The notes: a model not told the origin generated them from the sequence alone. Numbered from the stretch's first letter, positions 15,741-25,273 are shown. The stretch is 64,000 bases of DNA from Mesorhizobium hawassense (GCF_003289945.1 NZ_QMBP01000005.1:62001-126000); one strand, 5' to 3'. Numbers and translations: made by a program.

Positions 15741-16262
15741 ATGGCTTTATCCACCGAACGCGCGGTCCTTGCCGGCGGCTGCTTCTGGGGCATGCAGGAT
15801 CTGATCCGACGCTTGCCCGGCGTGGTTTCAACGCGGGTCGGCTACAGCGGCGGCGATGTCGCCAACGCCACCTACCGCAACCACGGCACCCATGCCGAGG
15901 CGATCGAGATCATCTTCGACCCGGCAAGGACCAACTTCCGCACGCTGCTCGAATTCTTCTTCCAGATCCACGATCCGACGACCAGGAATCGCCAGGGCAA
16001 CGATATCGGCATGAGCTATCGCTCGGCGATCTACTACACCAGCGATGAGCAGAAGCGGATCGCCGAGGATACGATCGCCGACGTCGACGCGTCCGGCCTG
16101 TGGCCGGGCAAGGTCGTCACCGAACTCGCCCCGGTGGGCCCGTTCTGGGAAGCCGAGCCCGAGCACCAAGACTACCTCGAGCGCTATCCCAACGGCTATA
16201 CCTGCCATTTCGCACGGCCGGGGTGGAAGCTTCCCGTTCGCCAGAAGGCCGCCGCGTCATAG
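15741..16262 (+). CDS. msrA: Peptide-methionine (S)-S-oxide reductase
   Basis: 173 residues, normal MsrA length. The catalytic GCFWG is at residues 13-17 with the nucleophilic Cys14; GYSGG, HAEAIEI and the [11 protein letters not shown] signature follow. It reduces methionine-S-sulfoxide in proteins with thioredoxin. No MsrB is fused. AAAGGAGG stands 9 bp before ATG 15741, and a strong terminator follows the stop, so it is probably monocistronic. It fits the stress-related surroundings. Confidence 0.95.
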   Translation: MALSTERAVLAGGCFWGMQDLIRRLPGVVSTRVGYSGGDVANATYRNHGTHAEAIEIIFDPARTNFRTLLEFFFQIHDPTTRNRQGNDIGMSYRSAIYYTSDEQKRIAEDTIADVDASGLWPGKVVTELAPVGPFWEAEPEHQDYLERYPNGYTCHFARPGWKLPVRQKAAAS

Positions 16263-16306
16263 GCCGGCAGCGGAACTATCGGATAGCGCCGTCACTTCAG
16301 ATCCAG

Positions 16307-16339
16307 CCCGCCATGCCGGAAGGCATGGCGGGCTTTTTT
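16307..16339 (+). terminator. Intrinsic terminator of msrA
   Basis: CCCGCCATGCC with its complement forms an 11-bp stem with loop GGAA, followed by six T. Confidence 0.9.
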
Positions 16340-16472
16340 GCGTTCCTGGGGTGCCTTGGCGGCGAAGGCGGCGCCGTTTCACGGAAACAAGGAAACCGCT
16401 CTATCCATTTGTTTTGGCGCAAATTCTGTACGGAAAGCCGCTACGCGCTTTCCCGTAATTGCCTTGCGCGCC

Positions 16473-16667
16473 TCAGCCCTTGGCGCGGCGGCCCTCGTGC
16501 TCGTGGCTGCCGATCCAGTGCGCGCGGATACGGTCGCTGGCTTCGAGATAAGCCATGTCGATAAGATATGTCAGGAGCTTCTCGCCATCGGCTTCCGCCT
16601 TCTGGCGAAGCTCCCGCAAGATCCCCTGCGCAAACTGCAGGTTTTCCATTTTGCTAGGCTGGTCCAT
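16473..16667 (-). CDS. Small hypothetical protein (64 aa)
   Basis: A mainly helical soluble protein (MENLQFAQGILRELRQKAEADGEKLLTYLIDMAYLEASDRI). ATG 16667 is preferred over 16706 because GGGGGG lies just upstream. Small proteins of this type are frequent in Mesorhizobium; no function is known to me. Confidence 0.65.
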   Translation of the reverse strand: MDQPSKMENLQFAQGILRELRQKAEADGEKLLTYLIDMAYLEASDRIRAHWIGSHEHEGRRAKG

Positions 16668-16800
16668 GGGTGCCCCCCAAATGTCTGCGCGGTAAGTTTG
16701 GCTCACTATGCTTGTATGAAGATTGTTGCGTCACTCGCGGTGAAGCTGCACTCGGTTGCACTGTCGCCCGATCAACGAACCTGTTGGACATTGGGCCGAA

Positions 16801-17106
16801 ATGTCGATATTTTACGCGCCCAATCGGACAGCGACCATGCACGAAGATGAGGGCAGCACTCCTGACAAGTTTCAAGCCATGCTTGACGTGATTGCCAGAA
16901 GCGAGCCCTCGAATGCGAGCGGGCAGGCCGATTTTGGCCGGTTGAGAGCCGATGCCGCCAAAGCCGCCGGCGTGCTGATCGAATTTTATGGCGATGCGGC
17001 CCTGGAGCGGGCCAGGCTTATAGAGCGCCGATCGCCCCAGTCGCATTTCGCGCGCTTGGTCACGGCTGAAGTCGGCAGGCGCGGCAAACCGCAGCCTGGA
17101 AGCTAG
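16801..17106 (+). CDS. Small hypothetical protein (101 aa)
   Basis: Divergent from the 16473-16667 gene. Soluble helical protein (DKFQAMLDVIARSE...RLRADAAKAAGVLIEFYGDAALERARLIE). ATG 16837 is an alternative start; neither has a clear ribosome site. No known family. Confidence 0.5.
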   Translation: MSIFYAPNRTATMHEDEGSTPDKFQAMLDVIARSEPSNASGQADFGRLRADAAKAAGVLIEFYGDAALERARLIERRSPQSHFARLVTAEVGRRGKPQPGS

Positions 17107-17123
17107 TCCGGAAACGATCGGCC

Positions 17124-17669
17124 TCAGGACGATCTTCGCCTCCTAAGTCTTCCGTCAAGCCGCTGCTCGACCTCTTCCTCGATATTGTCCAGAAGATAGG
17201 ACAACATGTCGTGTCCGATAGCCTGCGCGATGTCCTTGGCCTGCCCGACATGGTTGTGGATCTCGCGCAGCGCCTGCTCCTCGCACGCGGCATCCTTCGT
17301 CAGATCGACGAACCAGCCGGGATAGAGCGCTGCCTCGCCCACCTCGTCGACATAACATTGGCCGACGGCCAGGATCTTGCGCAGCCCCATCTTTTCCGAG
17401 CGGACCCTGTAGACTTCCCTGAAACCGGACCTGCGCTCTATCGCCTTGCGGATAGCCAATCGGACCCTTGGACGGTCATCCCGGTCGATGCTTTGCATCC
17501 ATCGTTCCAGCGACGCGCCATGCGAGAATTCGTCGAGCGTCAGGCCAAAATAATCTGAAAGATTGGCGTCGCCATAGACACGGTCACGCTTGATGTCCCA
17601 GGTCCAGAACCCGTCGATCGGTGGATACCGCATATGCATGTTTCGGCCGTGTTCAGTCGCCGACGTCAT
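17124..17669 (-). CDS. PAS-domain protein (181 aa)
   Basis: Residues ~15-115 form a PAS_3-type fold (GFWTWDIKRDRVYGDANLSDYFGLTLDEF...W...I..DDR..V..AI..AI), a small-molecule or redox sensor. A C-terminal helical segment (HNHVGQAKDIAQAIGHDMLSYLLDNIEEEVEQRL) follows, but no kinase, cyclase or DNA-binding output domain, so it must act through a partner. ATG 17693 is the longer alternative. It precedes a 550-bp gene-free stretch on its 5' side. Confidence 0.7.
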   Translation of the reverse strand: MTSATEHGRNMHMRYPPIDGFWTWDIKRDRVYGDANLSDYFGLTLDEFSHGASLERWMQSIDRDDRPRVRLAIRKAIERRSGFREVYRVRSEKMGLRKILAVGQCYVDEVGEAALYPGWFVDLTKDAACEEQALREIHNHVGQAKDIAQAIGHDMLSYLLDNIEEEVEQRLDGRLRRRRSS

Positions 17670-17693
17670 GAAAACCGCCCCGTCCGGTTTCAA

Positions 17694-18218
17694 GATTCGG
17701 CAACACTATGTAGCAAAAATTGAAAGAAACAAAGATGGCCTTTTGTACAAGGAACGAAGTCATAGGGCTTATTGGTTGCGGCAATTTCGAGCTTCATATT
17801 CGACATAACCAGAAAGACCATGCTTAAGAAAATTTCTTGAGCCGAAAGAAATTTCACTTGGCGTTGCAACTGCTGCTTGGTACTTCACGCGATAAGAACA
17901 GAGAATAGCAAGCGAAACAATCCCAGAGGTTGTGTTGCCCCAAGAAACATGGTTGAAAATTCTTATATTTGTCAGGCGGATAAAACTCTATGCGTGCTGC
18001 TTTCCGAAACCGAGCCGGTCCACGGCCTCGCACTTTGCCGCGTTGCAAATGCTAGCGGCAGCTGGTTGGCCGGCAAACCGACCGGTGGTTGAAAACCGCC
18101 AAACCCGGGAAAAGTCCACGCGGATCAATCGCCAGCCGTCTGTTTCCCGGACATTCCGGGAGGCTCCGTTAGACTGAAGATCGCCGTCGTTCAGACTTAA
18201 GTCCGCCAGGAACTCGAC
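17694..18218. other. Gene-free, relatively AT-rich stretch
   Basis: About 520 bp with no convincing coding region. It holds a perfect AAGAAA/TTTCTT palindrome (17825-17837) and a TCCCGGA-CAT-TCCGGGA hairpin near 18145-18163. Base composition is lower in GC than both neighbours, especially 17690-17960. It may contain the PAS gene promoter. Confidence 0.4.
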
Positions 18219-18662
18219 CTAGGCCGACCTTTGCTGCGGTTCCCGGCCGACGTCATCGCCGGCAGCCGAATCATCGGCGATCCGATCATGTTCAAACTGC
18301 TGAGCCTCGGGCACGACCTGCAACCAGGACTCGCGGCGTCCGGTCCAGAGCTCGTAGCTCGGCATCAGCCCTTCGGTTGGCGCGATGTCCAGGCTGCCGA
18401 TCGTGACCTCTGCCTCGTCCTCGCCGATGAACGGAACCCGGCTTCCGCAGGTCGGACAAAAACTTCTGGTGCCATAGCTGCTGGTGATGCCGGTCGTTTC
18501 AAACGCGTTGAGCGGCCACACCGCATACGCATGAAACGTCGATCCGCTCGTCTTGCGGCAGTCCTTGCAGTGGCAAAGGCCGACCCGCAGTGGCTCGCCG
18601 GCCACCTTGAACCGCACGCCGCCACACAGGCAACTGCCGCTACGCATGATATCGTTGGACAT
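18219..18662 (-). CDS. GFA-family (CENP-V-type) zinc protein (147 aa)
   Basis: Zinc ligands C11-x-C13, then CHCKDC (30-35) and later FCPTCGS follow the GFA fold. The family is named after glutathione-dependent formaldehyde-activating enzyme, but most members have unproven function. ATG 18662 is supported by an AGGAGG site. The C-terminal ~20 residues are acidic and unusual. A second, diverged GFA gene lies at 56232. Confidence 0.82.
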   Translation of the reverse strand: MSNDIMRSGSCLCGGVRFKVAGEPLRVGLCHCKDCRKTSGSTFHAYAVWPLNAFETTGITSSYGTRSFCPTCGSRVPFIGEDEAEVTIGSLDIAPTEGLMPSYELWTGRRESWLQVVPEAQQFEHDRIADDSAAGDDVGREPQQRSA

Positions 18663-18835
18663 GGCCGTTCCTCCTGCAGCCTGATCCGGCGCGGCACGCC
18701 GTTCGTTACAATTCACGGGGGTCGAAACGGTTCCGCGCGCCATGCATGTCGCCCAAGAGTGCCTGGCGGTTTTGGGAAGACGACATGCAAACACCCAAAG
18801 TGCGTCGGCGCGACGCGTTTGCGAGCGTGCGTCGT

Positions 18836-19129
18836 TCAGTCGGGAAAATCGAAGACCGGCTCCTGGCATCGATAGAGGCGGCATTCGCCATCGCGGGTAG
18901 GAACGGGGATCGATACCGGCACCTCCGGCCAGTCGCATTCGTTGCCGAACTGGCGCACGAAACGGTCATAGGTGTTAGGCCCGGTGGTGAGCACCGCGGC
19001 GTGCCGGCTTTGAATCAGCGCCTGCGCCTGGGCGCAACTCATGACGCGCGTGTCCTGCCGGGTAGCATCGGCGGTGCCGGTTGCGCACGCGATGATACCG
19101 GCAAAAAGTGCGATCGACAGGTTTCTCAT
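18836..19129 (-). CDS. Secreted hypothetical protein (97 aa)
   Basis: Signal peptide MRNLSIALFAGIIACATGTADA, then a domain with four Cys (MSCAQAQ, NECDW, GECRLYRC) likely forming disulfides. The phrase SCAQAQALIQSRHAAVLTTGPNTYDRFV is typical of a small periplasmic family in rhizobia of unknown role. It is downstream of the Thivi_2564-type gene and could share its stress promoter. Confidence 0.7.
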   Translation of the reverse strand: MRNLSIALFAGIIACATGTADATRQDTRVMSCAQAQALIQSRHAAVLTTGPNTYDRFVRQFGNECDWPEVPVSIPVPTRDGECRLYRCQEPVFDFPD

Positions 19130-19174
19130 GGGACACCAGGCCTCTCAGTTTCCGGTGTCAAATATGGATCGCGG

Positions 19175-19336
19175 CTAAAACACCGCAAGATATTTCAGCA
19201 ACGAGATGATGCCGATGATGATGACGATTATCTGCGCGATCTGCCGCGCGCGGGCATCGAGCGGCAGGCGCTGCACCAGATAGAGCACCAGGATGATTAC
19301 CAGGAAGGTGATCAGAATGCCGATAAGTACGCCCAT
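19175..19336 (-). CDS. Thivi_2564-family small membrane protein (53 aa)
   Basis: Two hydrophobic helices joined by a conserved basic turn (LVQRLPLDARARQIAQI), the mark of this family of tiny inner-membrane proteins. ATG 19336 is preceded by GGAGG. A perfect EcfG promoter (19408-19383) lies about 47 bp upstream, back-to-back with another EcfG promoter serving the next gene on +. Function unknown, probably envelope stress. Confidence 0.75.
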   Translation of the reverse strand: MGVLIGILITFLVIILVLYLVQRLPLDARARQIAQIIVIIIGIISLLKYLAVF

Positions 19337-19382
19337 GTCTGCCTCCGTTCTGTCCCATGATCACCCTAAGCGGGCTGCCTCA

Positions 19383-19408
19383 AACGTCGCGTGTGCGAAA
19401 ATGGTTCC
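19383..19408 (-). promoter_or_regulatory. EcfG-type promoter, minus strand
   Basis: GGAAC (19408-19404), 17 bases, CGTT (19386-19383), an exact consensus match facing the 19175-19336 gene. Confidence 0.72.
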
Positions 19409-19421
19409 ACAGGGGTGAGGT

Positions 19422-19446
19422 GGAACAGGAGATGAGGCCGATCGTT
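19422..19446 (+). promoter_or_regulatory. EcfG-type promoter, plus strand
   Basis: GGAAC (19422-19426), 16 bases, CGTT (19443-19446), an exact consensus match about 30 bp before ATG 19477. With the previous site it forms a divergent stress-promoter pair. Confidence 0.72.
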
Positions 19447-19476
19447 GTTCAGCATCTTCGAATATTGAGGTCGAAC

Positions 19477-19614
19477 ATGAAGGACATATTCAGCACGGCT
19501 ACCATCATCGCTTCGATCGCAATTGCCATTGCGCTGATGTTTCTGGTCCCCATCAAGCTCGAGGCCAACCCTGGGTCGCCAGTTGTTTCATCCCATTCGG
19601 TCAGCGGTGAATAG
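19477..19614 (+). CDS. Tiny membrane protein (45 aa)
   Basis: One transmembrane helix (ATIIASIAIAIALMFLVPI) with a short polar tail. ATG 19477 follows the consensus EcfG promoter closely. Its position in a cluster of stress-promoter-linked microproteins supports a real gene despite the small size. No family recognised. Confidence 0.6.
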   Translation: MKDIFSTATIIASIAIAIALMFLVPIKLEANPGSPVVSSHSVSGE

Positions 19615-19631
19615 AAGGCCCGCATGTCAGC

Positions 19632-19656
19632 GGAACATGCGTGCCGCTTGCGAGTT
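19632..19656 (+). promoter_or_regulatory. Near-consensus EcfG-type promoter
   Basis: GGAAC-N16-AGTT, one mismatch in the -10 element, about 53 bp upstream of the DUF3309 gene. Confidence 0.5.
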
Positions 19657-19708
19657 GATCTCGTCATAACAAGCGCGCGGGATCGCACAGTCACAAGAGG
19701 AAGAAACC

Positions 19709-19873
19709 ATGGGCCTCGGCACAATTCTCATCATCATTCTCATTCTCGCCCTACTTGGCGGCTTCAGCGGCCTGGGCGGCGGTCCATTTTACGGCACCGG
19801 CTATTATGGCGGCGGCGGTCTAGGGCTGGTTCTTGTTATCATCATCATTCTGGTGGTGCTTGGAAGGATCTGA
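19709..19873 (+). CDS. DUF3309-family small membrane protein (54 aa)
   Basis: MGLGTILIIILILALLGGF, a Gly/Tyr-rich loop (GGGPFYGTGYYGGGGLG) and a second helix (LVLVIIIILVVLGRI) match the DUF3309 layout. This family is often under EcfG control in rhizobia; a near-consensus site lies upstream here. AAGAGGAAG is the ribosome site. It converges on the hybrid histidine kinase gene. Confidence 0.8.
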   Translation: MGLGTILIIILILALLGGFSGLGGGPFYGTGYYGGGGLGLVLVIIIILVVLGRI

Positions 19874-19898
19874 TCGCAGACCGACCAATTGAGCGGGC

Positions 19899-21761
19899 TC
19901 AGTCAGCCAGCGCGTCCCTGAGCTTCGCCGCCAATTGTTCCAGCGTGAACGGCTTGGCGATGAAGTGCACATCGTGGTCGAGCACGCCATTGTGCACGAC
20001 CGCGTTGCGCGTGAAGCCGGTCATGAAAACCACTTTCACCGAACGGAAGTTTTTGCGGGCCTGTTCGGCCAACTGGCGGCCGTTCATGCCGGGCATGACG
20101 ATATCCGTCAGCATCAGCGCGATGGCCGCGTTCTCGCCGAGCTTGCGCAATGCCTCGTCGCCGCCGGCGGCCTCGATGACGGTATAGCCGAGCTCGAGCA
20201 GCGTGCCGGCCGTCGAAGCACGCACGCGGGCGTCATCCTCGACGAGCAAGACGGTTTCGGTAGCCGGGACATCGCTTCTGCCGCTAGCCCTTGCAGGCGT
20301 CGCCGCTTCTTCCGAACCGGTGAAGCGGGGAAGATAGATTTTGATCGTCGTGCCTTCGCCGGGTTCCGAATAGATTTTGACGTGTCCGCCGGACTGCTTG
20401 ACGAAGCCGAACACCTGGCTGAGGCCAAGTCCCGTTCCTTTGGCCGCCGGCTTGGTGGTGAAGAACGGCTCGAAAGCCTTGCCCATGATGTCCGACGACA
20501 TGCCAGCGCCGGTATCCGTCACCGCCACCATGACATACTGGCCGGCCTTCACTTCCGGATGCGCCGCCGCATAGGCCTCGTCGAGATGGCAATTGGCCGT
20601 CTCGATGGTGAGCCTGCCCTTTTCGTTCATGGCGTCGCGCGCGTTGACCGCCAGGTTGATGATGGCGTTCTCGACCTGGCTGGGGTCGGCATGCGTTTTC
20701 CAGAGGCCGCCCGCCAGCACCGTTTCAATCTCGACCGCGTGACCGAGCGTGCGGCGCAGAAGATCCGACATGCCGGTGACCAGGCGGTTGGCGTCGACGA
20801 TCTGCGGCGCCAGCGGCTGCTGCCTGGAAAAGGCAAGCAGCCTCGCCGTGAGATTGGCGGCGCGCGCCGCGGCATCGGCAGCGGCCTCGACGAAACTCTG
20901 CACGTCGTGCTCGCCGCGGGAGAGCTTGCGCTGCGCGAGGTTCATGGCGCTGGTGATGACCGCCAGCATGTTGTTGAAGTCATGCGCGATGCCGCCTGTG
21001 AGCTGGCCCACCGCCTCCATCTTCTGCACCTGGCGAAGTTGCGATTCCGCCTGTTCACGCGTCTCGATCTCGTTGAGCAGTGCCGCGTTCTTGGCGCTCA
21101 ACGCCTCTTGCGCGGCGGCCACCTCCCTGAAACGGCGGCTGGATTGGCGGATTGTGAAGATGCCGAGCAGCAAGATGCCCAGCAGCGCCGCGAACGAGCC
21201 GGCGCGCAGCCACCCTTCGATCTGTTCCATACGCTCGCCGCGGGCGGCGAGGCTTGCGCCGTCGATGCGCCGTATCGCGTCGATATTGGCGCGGATCTGG
21301 TCCATGTCCAGCTTGCCCCTGCCGCCGCGCACGATATCCAACGCCTTCGCCGTGTTGCCCGTGTCGTAGAGCCTGATCGTCTCGGCGAGCTCCGCCTGCT
21401 TGCGGGCAAGCGCGTCCTTGATGCCGACGACCTGCTGCGCCCGATCGCTGCCGGCCGGAAACATCTCATCGGCACGCTTGAGCAGCGCCGGCAGCGCCTC
21501 GACCGCATGTTGATAAGGCAAGAGATAGTTCTTCTCGCCCGTCAGCAGATAGCCGCGCTGGCCGGTCTCGGCGTCCTGGGCGAGCGAAAGCAGGCTCGCG
21601 AGCGTTTGCTGGGCTTCGATTGCTTCGAGGCTGGCGTCGCGGTCGGCGATCTGCGTTTCGGCCAGGATGGCGCGTCCGCCGATGATCAGCGAGACGATGG
21701 CAAAGCCGGCAAGGAGCGGGAGCGCTTGCCATCGCAGGGCGCGTCGCAGTCGGGCAATCAT
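19899..21761 (-). CDS. CHASE3 hybrid sensor histidine kinase (620 aa)
   Basis: Order: membrane helix (~12-34), CHASE3 periplasmic sensor (~38-185; [18 protein letters not shown] is diagnostic), second helix (~188-205), coiled coil, HisKA with phospho-acceptor His260 (GGIAHDFNN), HATPase (DTGAGM 416-421, GTGLGLSQ 442-449), and a receiver domain (~503-620) with Asp553 (LTDIVMPG). ATP-driven autophosphorylation is followed by transfer to its own receiver, and a downstream partner is needed for output. No response regulator gene adjoins it. Its place next to the EcfG-promoter cluster makes a role in stress signalling attractive but unproven. Confidence 0.9.
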   Translation of the reverse strand: MIARLRRALRWQALPLLAGFAIVSLIIGGRAILAETQIADRDASLEAIEAQQTLASLLSLAQDAETGQRGYLLTGEKNYLLPYQHAVEALPALLKRADEMFPAGSDRAQQVVGIKDALARKQAELAETIRLYDTGNTAKALDIVRGGRGKLDMDQIRANIDAIRRIDGASLAARGERMEQIEGWLRAGSFAALLGILLLGIFTIRQSSRRFREVAAAQEALSAKNAALLNEIETREQAESQLRQVQKMEAVGQLTGGIAHDFNNMLAVITSAMNLAQRKLSRGEHDVQSFVEAAADAAARAANLTARLLAFSRQQPLAPQIVDANRLVTGMSDLLRRTLGHAVEIETVLAGGLWKTHADPSQVENAIINLAVNARDAMNEKGRLTIETANCHLDEAYAAAHPEVKAGQYVMVAVTDTGAGMSSDIMGKAFEPFFTTKPAAKGTGLGLSQVFGFVKQSGGHVKIYSEPGEGTTIKIYLPRFTGSEEAATPARASGRSDVPATETVLLVEDDARVRASTAGTLLELGYTVIEAAGGDEALRKLGENAAIALMLTDIVMPGMNGRQLAEQARKNFRSVKVVFMTGFTRNAVVHNGVLDHDVHFIAKPFTLEQLAAKLRDALAD

Positions 21762-21977
21762 TGCTTTGTCGGGCCTGAGGAAACCGTGAGTCTCGGCAAG
21801 TGGTAGGCGGCGGCAAAGCGCAAGGCAAGAGCGTGGTCCACAACGCAATGATTGCAGCACGCTGGACCTATTTGGCTACGTCCAACGTTAATGATGGCGG
21901 CCTTGATCAATGTCAGAATACCGGACTGCGCCGCGGCGTCGTTTTGCGGCCGGCAGCTGCCTGTTCCCGTAAAATTG

Positions 21978-22139
21978 CTAGCTGCCGCGCTCGCTGCATT
22001 CGAGGCAGACGATGCTGTGTCCCGGGCAGTTGAGCCGGTGCGTGCCGCCAGGGCAGCAATGGCCGTTCGAGCTCAGCCAGCGCGCGCAAACGAAAACCTT
22101 TTTCGCACCGTGACAGCGGGAGCATTCCTGCGGACGCAT
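21978..22139 (-). CDS. Small Cys-rich zinc-ribbon-like protein (53 aa)
   Basis: Eight Cys in 53 residues (CSRCHG, VCARW, HCCPGG, LNCPGH, VCLEC) suggest one or two zinc sites or an Fe-S site. ATG 22139 is chosen because GGGAGGAATTG stands directly before it; ATG 22190 would add 17 residues. No named family. Confidence 0.6.
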   Translation of the reverse strand: MRPQECSRCHGAKKVFVCARWLSSNGHCCPGGTHRLNCPGHSIVCLECSERGS

Positions 22140-22400
22140 CAATTCCTCCCGTGATGGGACGCGATGTTCCGCTTCAACGACCGTACTCATCCGTTTAGTC
22201 CCCAACCCCCTGGATTATCGGTCACAAATGTTAATTCACTATTCTTTACATTAGGGTTTATGAATGTGAAAGCCGCGAAAGCGACATAAGGCTTTCCGGC
22301 GGTTGCGCGCTTTCCCTTTGCGCTGCCCTTGCTAAATGTGATGCCGCCGGATGCGCCGGCGGATTCTGCCGGCAGGGCAGGCAACGGGAAGCTTTTTGCA

Positions 22401-23624
22401 ATGACATGGACCGGCGCGGGCGCGCTTTTCACCCTGGTGCTCACCTATGCCGGCGTCGCCGTCGGCCGTATTCCGGGCCTGCGCCTCGACCGTGCCGGCA
22501 TCGCGCTTCTGGGCGGCGCCGCCATGATCGCCATCGGCGCGATCAGCATCGAGGATGCCTACAAGGCAATCAATTTAGACACCATCACGCTGCTGCTCGG
22601 CATGATGATCGTGGTCGCGCATCTGAAGGTGTCTGGCGCGTTTAGGGCGCTCGGCGGCTTCGCCATCGAGCATGCCCATGCGCCCTTCATGCTTCTGGTC
22701 ATGGTGACGCTGTTGACCGGCGTGCTTTCGGCCTTCCTGGTCAACGACGCGATCTGCCTGGTGATGGCGCCGATCGTCGTCCACGTCACGCGCGTCATCA
22801 ATCGCAACCCGGTGCCTTACCTCATCGCCACCTGCACGGCCTCGAACTGCGGCAGCGTCGCCACCATCACCGGCAACCCGCAGAACATGGTGATCGGCGC
22901 GCTGTCCGGCATTTCCTATCCGGCCTTCACGCTGGCGCTCGCGCCGGTGGCGCTGTTCGGCCTGCTCTGCGTCATCGTCATCGTGCGCGTCGTCTACCGC
23001 GCCGAATTCTCCCGCCCCGCCGAGCTCAGCCCGGAAGTTTATCGCGGCCGCATGCTGCCGGGCCAGGTGCTGAAGGCGACCATCGTCTGCGTGCTCCTTG
23101 CGCTCGCCTTCTTCGCCGGCGTTCCCGTCGCCAAGGCGGCGCTGATTGCCGGCGCCTTCCTGCTGGTCACCCGGGCAATCAAGCCACGGCGCATCTACCG
23201 CGAGATCGACGGGCCGCTGCTTTTCATGTTCGCCGGCCTGTTCGTGGTGGTGGCGGGCGCCGAGCGCACGCTGCTCACGCCCGACATGATCGCCTGGGCC
23301 AAGAACATTGGCCTCGACGATGTCTGGCGGCTCTCCGGCTTCACCGCGGTGCTTTCCAACATCATGAGCAATGTCCCGGCGGTACTGGCGCTTCGCCCCT
23401 TCATTCCCGGCTTGGAAAATCCGGAGCGCGCCTGGCTGGTCGTGGCGATGAGCTCGACCCTTGCCGGCAATTTCACGCTGCTCGGCTCGGTCGCCAACCT
23501 GATCGTCGCCGAGCAGGCGAAGGCGGCCGGCAAGGAGCTTTCCTTCTCCGCCTTCTTCAAGGTCGGTCTGCCGCTGACGCTGGTGACGCTTCTCGCCGGC
23601 ACCGCCTTGCTGGCCTGGTCCTGA
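22401..23624 (+). CDS. ArsB/CitMHS-type ion transporter (407 aa)
   Basis: About 11 hydrophobic segments in the ion-transporter superfamily layout. The pseudo-repeat signature FLVNDAICLVMAPIVV...TASNCGSVATITGNPQN in the first half is mirrored by LSNIMSNVPAVL...STLAGNFTLLGSVANLIV in the second. Such proteins export arsenite or import/export organic anions or Na+; the ion cannot be read from sequence. No ars genes adjoin it. ATG 22401 is preferred, with upstream ATGs at 22329 and 22341 possible. Confidence 0.8.
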   Translation: MTWTGAGALFTLVLTYAGVAVGRIPGLRLDRAGIALLGGAAMIAIGAISIEDAYKAINLDTITLLLGMMIVVAHLKVSGAFRALGGFAIEHAHAPFMLLVMVTLLTGVLSAFLVNDAICLVMAPIVVHVTRVINRNPVPYLIATCTASNCGSVATITGNPQNMVIGALSGISYPAFTLALAPVALFGLLCVIVIVRVVYRAEFSRPAELSPEVYRGRMLPGQVLKATIVCVLLALAFFAGVPVAKAALIAGAFLLVTRAIKPRRIYREIDGPLLFMFAGLFVVVAGAERTLLTPDMIAWAKNIGLDDVWRLSGFTAVLSNIMSNVPAVLALRPFIPGLENPERAWLVVAMSSTLAGNFTLLGSVANLIVAEQAKAAGKELSFSAFFKVGLPLTLVTLLAGTALLAWS

Positions 23625-23674
23625 AGACGGCTGCCCCTCGGACCACTCAATTGACCCGACGGGAGCATCACGCT

Positions 23675-24265
23675 CTAAGCTTGGTGTTTGCCTGCCATCC
23701 TCGCCCGTATCAGCGTCGCGGCGGCATGGCCGGCGGCGTTGACGTAGTCGGGATTGGGATGGATCAGCATGCTGGAAAAAGCGCCGTCCATCAGAAGCAC
23801 GATCTCGCGCGCCAGCATCTTCGCCGCGCCGACATGGTGGCTTGAAAGTGCGCTGGCCAGCCATTTTTCGAAATTGGTCTTGTGGCGCGCTCCAGCCTTC
23901 ACCGCCGGATGCCCCGGCGTTGCAGCGAGCTCGGCCGCCGTGCGCAGGAAACCGCAGCCCTTCCATTTGGGGTGGCGCGCCACCCGCGCCAGGTTGGTGA
24001 AAATTGCTTCCACCTTTTTATCCGCGCCGCCCTCCGCCGCGTCGAACCAGCCGGCCATCTGCTCGAGATTGGGCTGGTCGCGGCCGTCGAGATAGGCCGC
24101 GATCAGGTCGTCCTTGCTCTTGAAATGATAGTAGAGCGTGCGCTTGGTGAGCCCGGCTTTCTCGGCCACCGCATCGACGCTGACGCGGCCGATGCCTTCG
24201 GCATAGAACAGCTTGGTCGCCGCGTCGACGAGGCATTTTCGCGTGGGATTGGGCTTTTCGTTCAT
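23675..24265 (-). CDS. TetR-family regulator (196 aa)
   Basis: N-terminal helix-turn-helix typical of TetR (AATKLFYAEGIGRVSVDAVAEKAGLTKRTLYYHFKSKDDLIAAYL), then a helical ligand domain with the GCGFLRTAAEL patch common in TetR_C members. Divergent from the enoyl-CoA hydratase gene, with a palindrome in between, so self- and neighbour repression by an acyl-CoA or related ligand is likely. Confidence 0.88.
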   Translation of the reverse strand: MNEKPNPTRKCLVDAATKLFYAEGIGRVSVDAVAEKAGLTKRTLYYHFKSKDDLIAAYLDGRDQPNLEQMAGWFDAAEGGADKKVEAIFTNLARVARHPKWKGCGFLRTAAELAATPGHPAVKAGARHKTNFEKWLASALSSHHVGAAKMLAREIVLLMDGAFSSMLIHPNPDYVNAAGHAAATLIRARMAGKHQA

Positions 24266-24271
24266 CCTGTA

Positions 24272-24293
24272 AGTATACCGACTAGTGAATATA
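24272..24293. promoter_or_regulatory. Probable TetR operator
   Basis: Imperfect 22-bp palindrome between the divergent start codons: outer arms GTATA/TATAC around a central ACTAGT. It lies 7 bp before the regulator start and overlaps likely promoter elements of both genes. Confidence 0.55.
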
Positions 24294-24347
24294 CAAGCAA
24301 TCGAAAGCCTGCTCCTTGTCCCGCGCAATCGCTGGAAAGGATAAGTC

Positions 24348-25214
24348 ATGACCGACCTTGTGCTGAGCGAGACGCGCGACCGCGTCGCCATCCTCACCCT
24401 CAACCGCCCCGACAAGCTGAACGCGCTGAATTACGCGCTGATCGACCGGCTGCTTGCGCTCCTCGACCAGATCGAGACGGACGATGGCGTGCGCGCCGTC
24501 ATCCTGACCGGGGCAGGCGAGCGCGCCTTCTCCGCCGGCGCCGATATCCGCGAATTCTCATCGAGCGTGACCGAAGGCACCGATGCCGCCCTGCGCGATT
24601 TCGTCATGCGCGGCCAGCGCCTGACGGCGCGGCTGGAAGCGTTCCGCAAGCCGGTCATCGCCGCCGTCAACGGCCTTGCCTTCGGTGGCGGCTGCGAGAT
24701 CACCGAAGCAGTGCCGCTGGCAATCGCCAGCGACCGCGCCTTATTTGCAAAGCCCGAGATAAAACTCGCAATGCCGCCGACCTTCGGCGGCACGCAGCGC
24801 CTGCCGAGGTTGGCGGGGCGCAAGCGCGCGCTTGAGCTGCTGCTCACCGGCGATGCGTTCTCGCCCGCGCGGGCGCTGGAGCTCGGCCTCGTCAACCAGG
24901 TCGTGCCGCACGCCCGGCTGATGCAGGCCGCGCTCGACCTTGCCCGGCGTATCATCGGCCATTCCCAGGCGGCGGTGGCGAGCATCCTCGCCGCGGTGAC
25001 GCGCGGCATCAACCAGAGCATTGCAGAAGGCCTGCTGGTCGAGGCCGATCAGTTCGCGCGCGTGGCGCCTACGGCCGATTTGCGCGAGGGGCTCGACGCC
25101 TGGATCGAGCGGCGCCAGCCGGCCTATGACGGCTCACGGACGCACAGGCCAACGGAAGCGGGTGCTCCAGGCTCGGCACCGGGTCGGAACCAACTCCTGA
25201 CGACACTGCTGTAG
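24348..25214 (+). CDS. Enoyl-CoA hydratase/isomerase family protein (288 aa)
   Basis: Crotonase fold: oxyanion-hole segments SAGADIREF (~62-70) and GLAFGGGCEITEA (~105-117), then the PEIKLAMPPTFGGTQRLPRLAG loop. A Glu in GCEITEA fits hydratase chemistry. It probably hydrates a trans-2-enoyl-CoA in fatty acid or amino acid breakdown. The last ~25 residues (from SRTHRP on) go beyond the usual family end and look like read-out into non-coding sequence. Regulated by the divergent TetR protein. Confidence 0.87.
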   Translation: MTDLVLSETRDRVAILTLNRPDKLNALNYALIDRLLALLDQIETDDGVRAVILTGAGERAFSAGADIREFSSSVTEGTDAALRDFVMRGQRLTARLEAFRKPVIAAVNGLAFGGGCEITEAVPLAIASDRALFAKPEIKLAMPPTFGGTQRLPRLAGRKRALELLLTGDAFSPARALELGLVNQVVPHARLMQAALDLARRIIGHSQAAVASILAAVTRGINQSIAEGLLVEADQFARVAPTADLREGLDAWIERRQPAYDGSRTHRPTEAGAPGSAPGRNQLLTTLL

Positions 25215-25273
25215 GCGAGGCGATGGAGGACGCGAGGCCCAGCTGGATGGCTCGCGCCTCCCGGGGCGCAGCG

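Noticed and set aside
17854..18092. Short frames on both strands in the AT-rich gap 17.7-18.2 kb
   Set aside because: No ribosome site, biased composition or motif; frames overlap each other.
19935..21806. A 623-codon + frame opposite the hybrid histidine kinase
   Set aside because: All kinase and receiver motifs are on the minus strand; the + frame is an artefact of codon bias.
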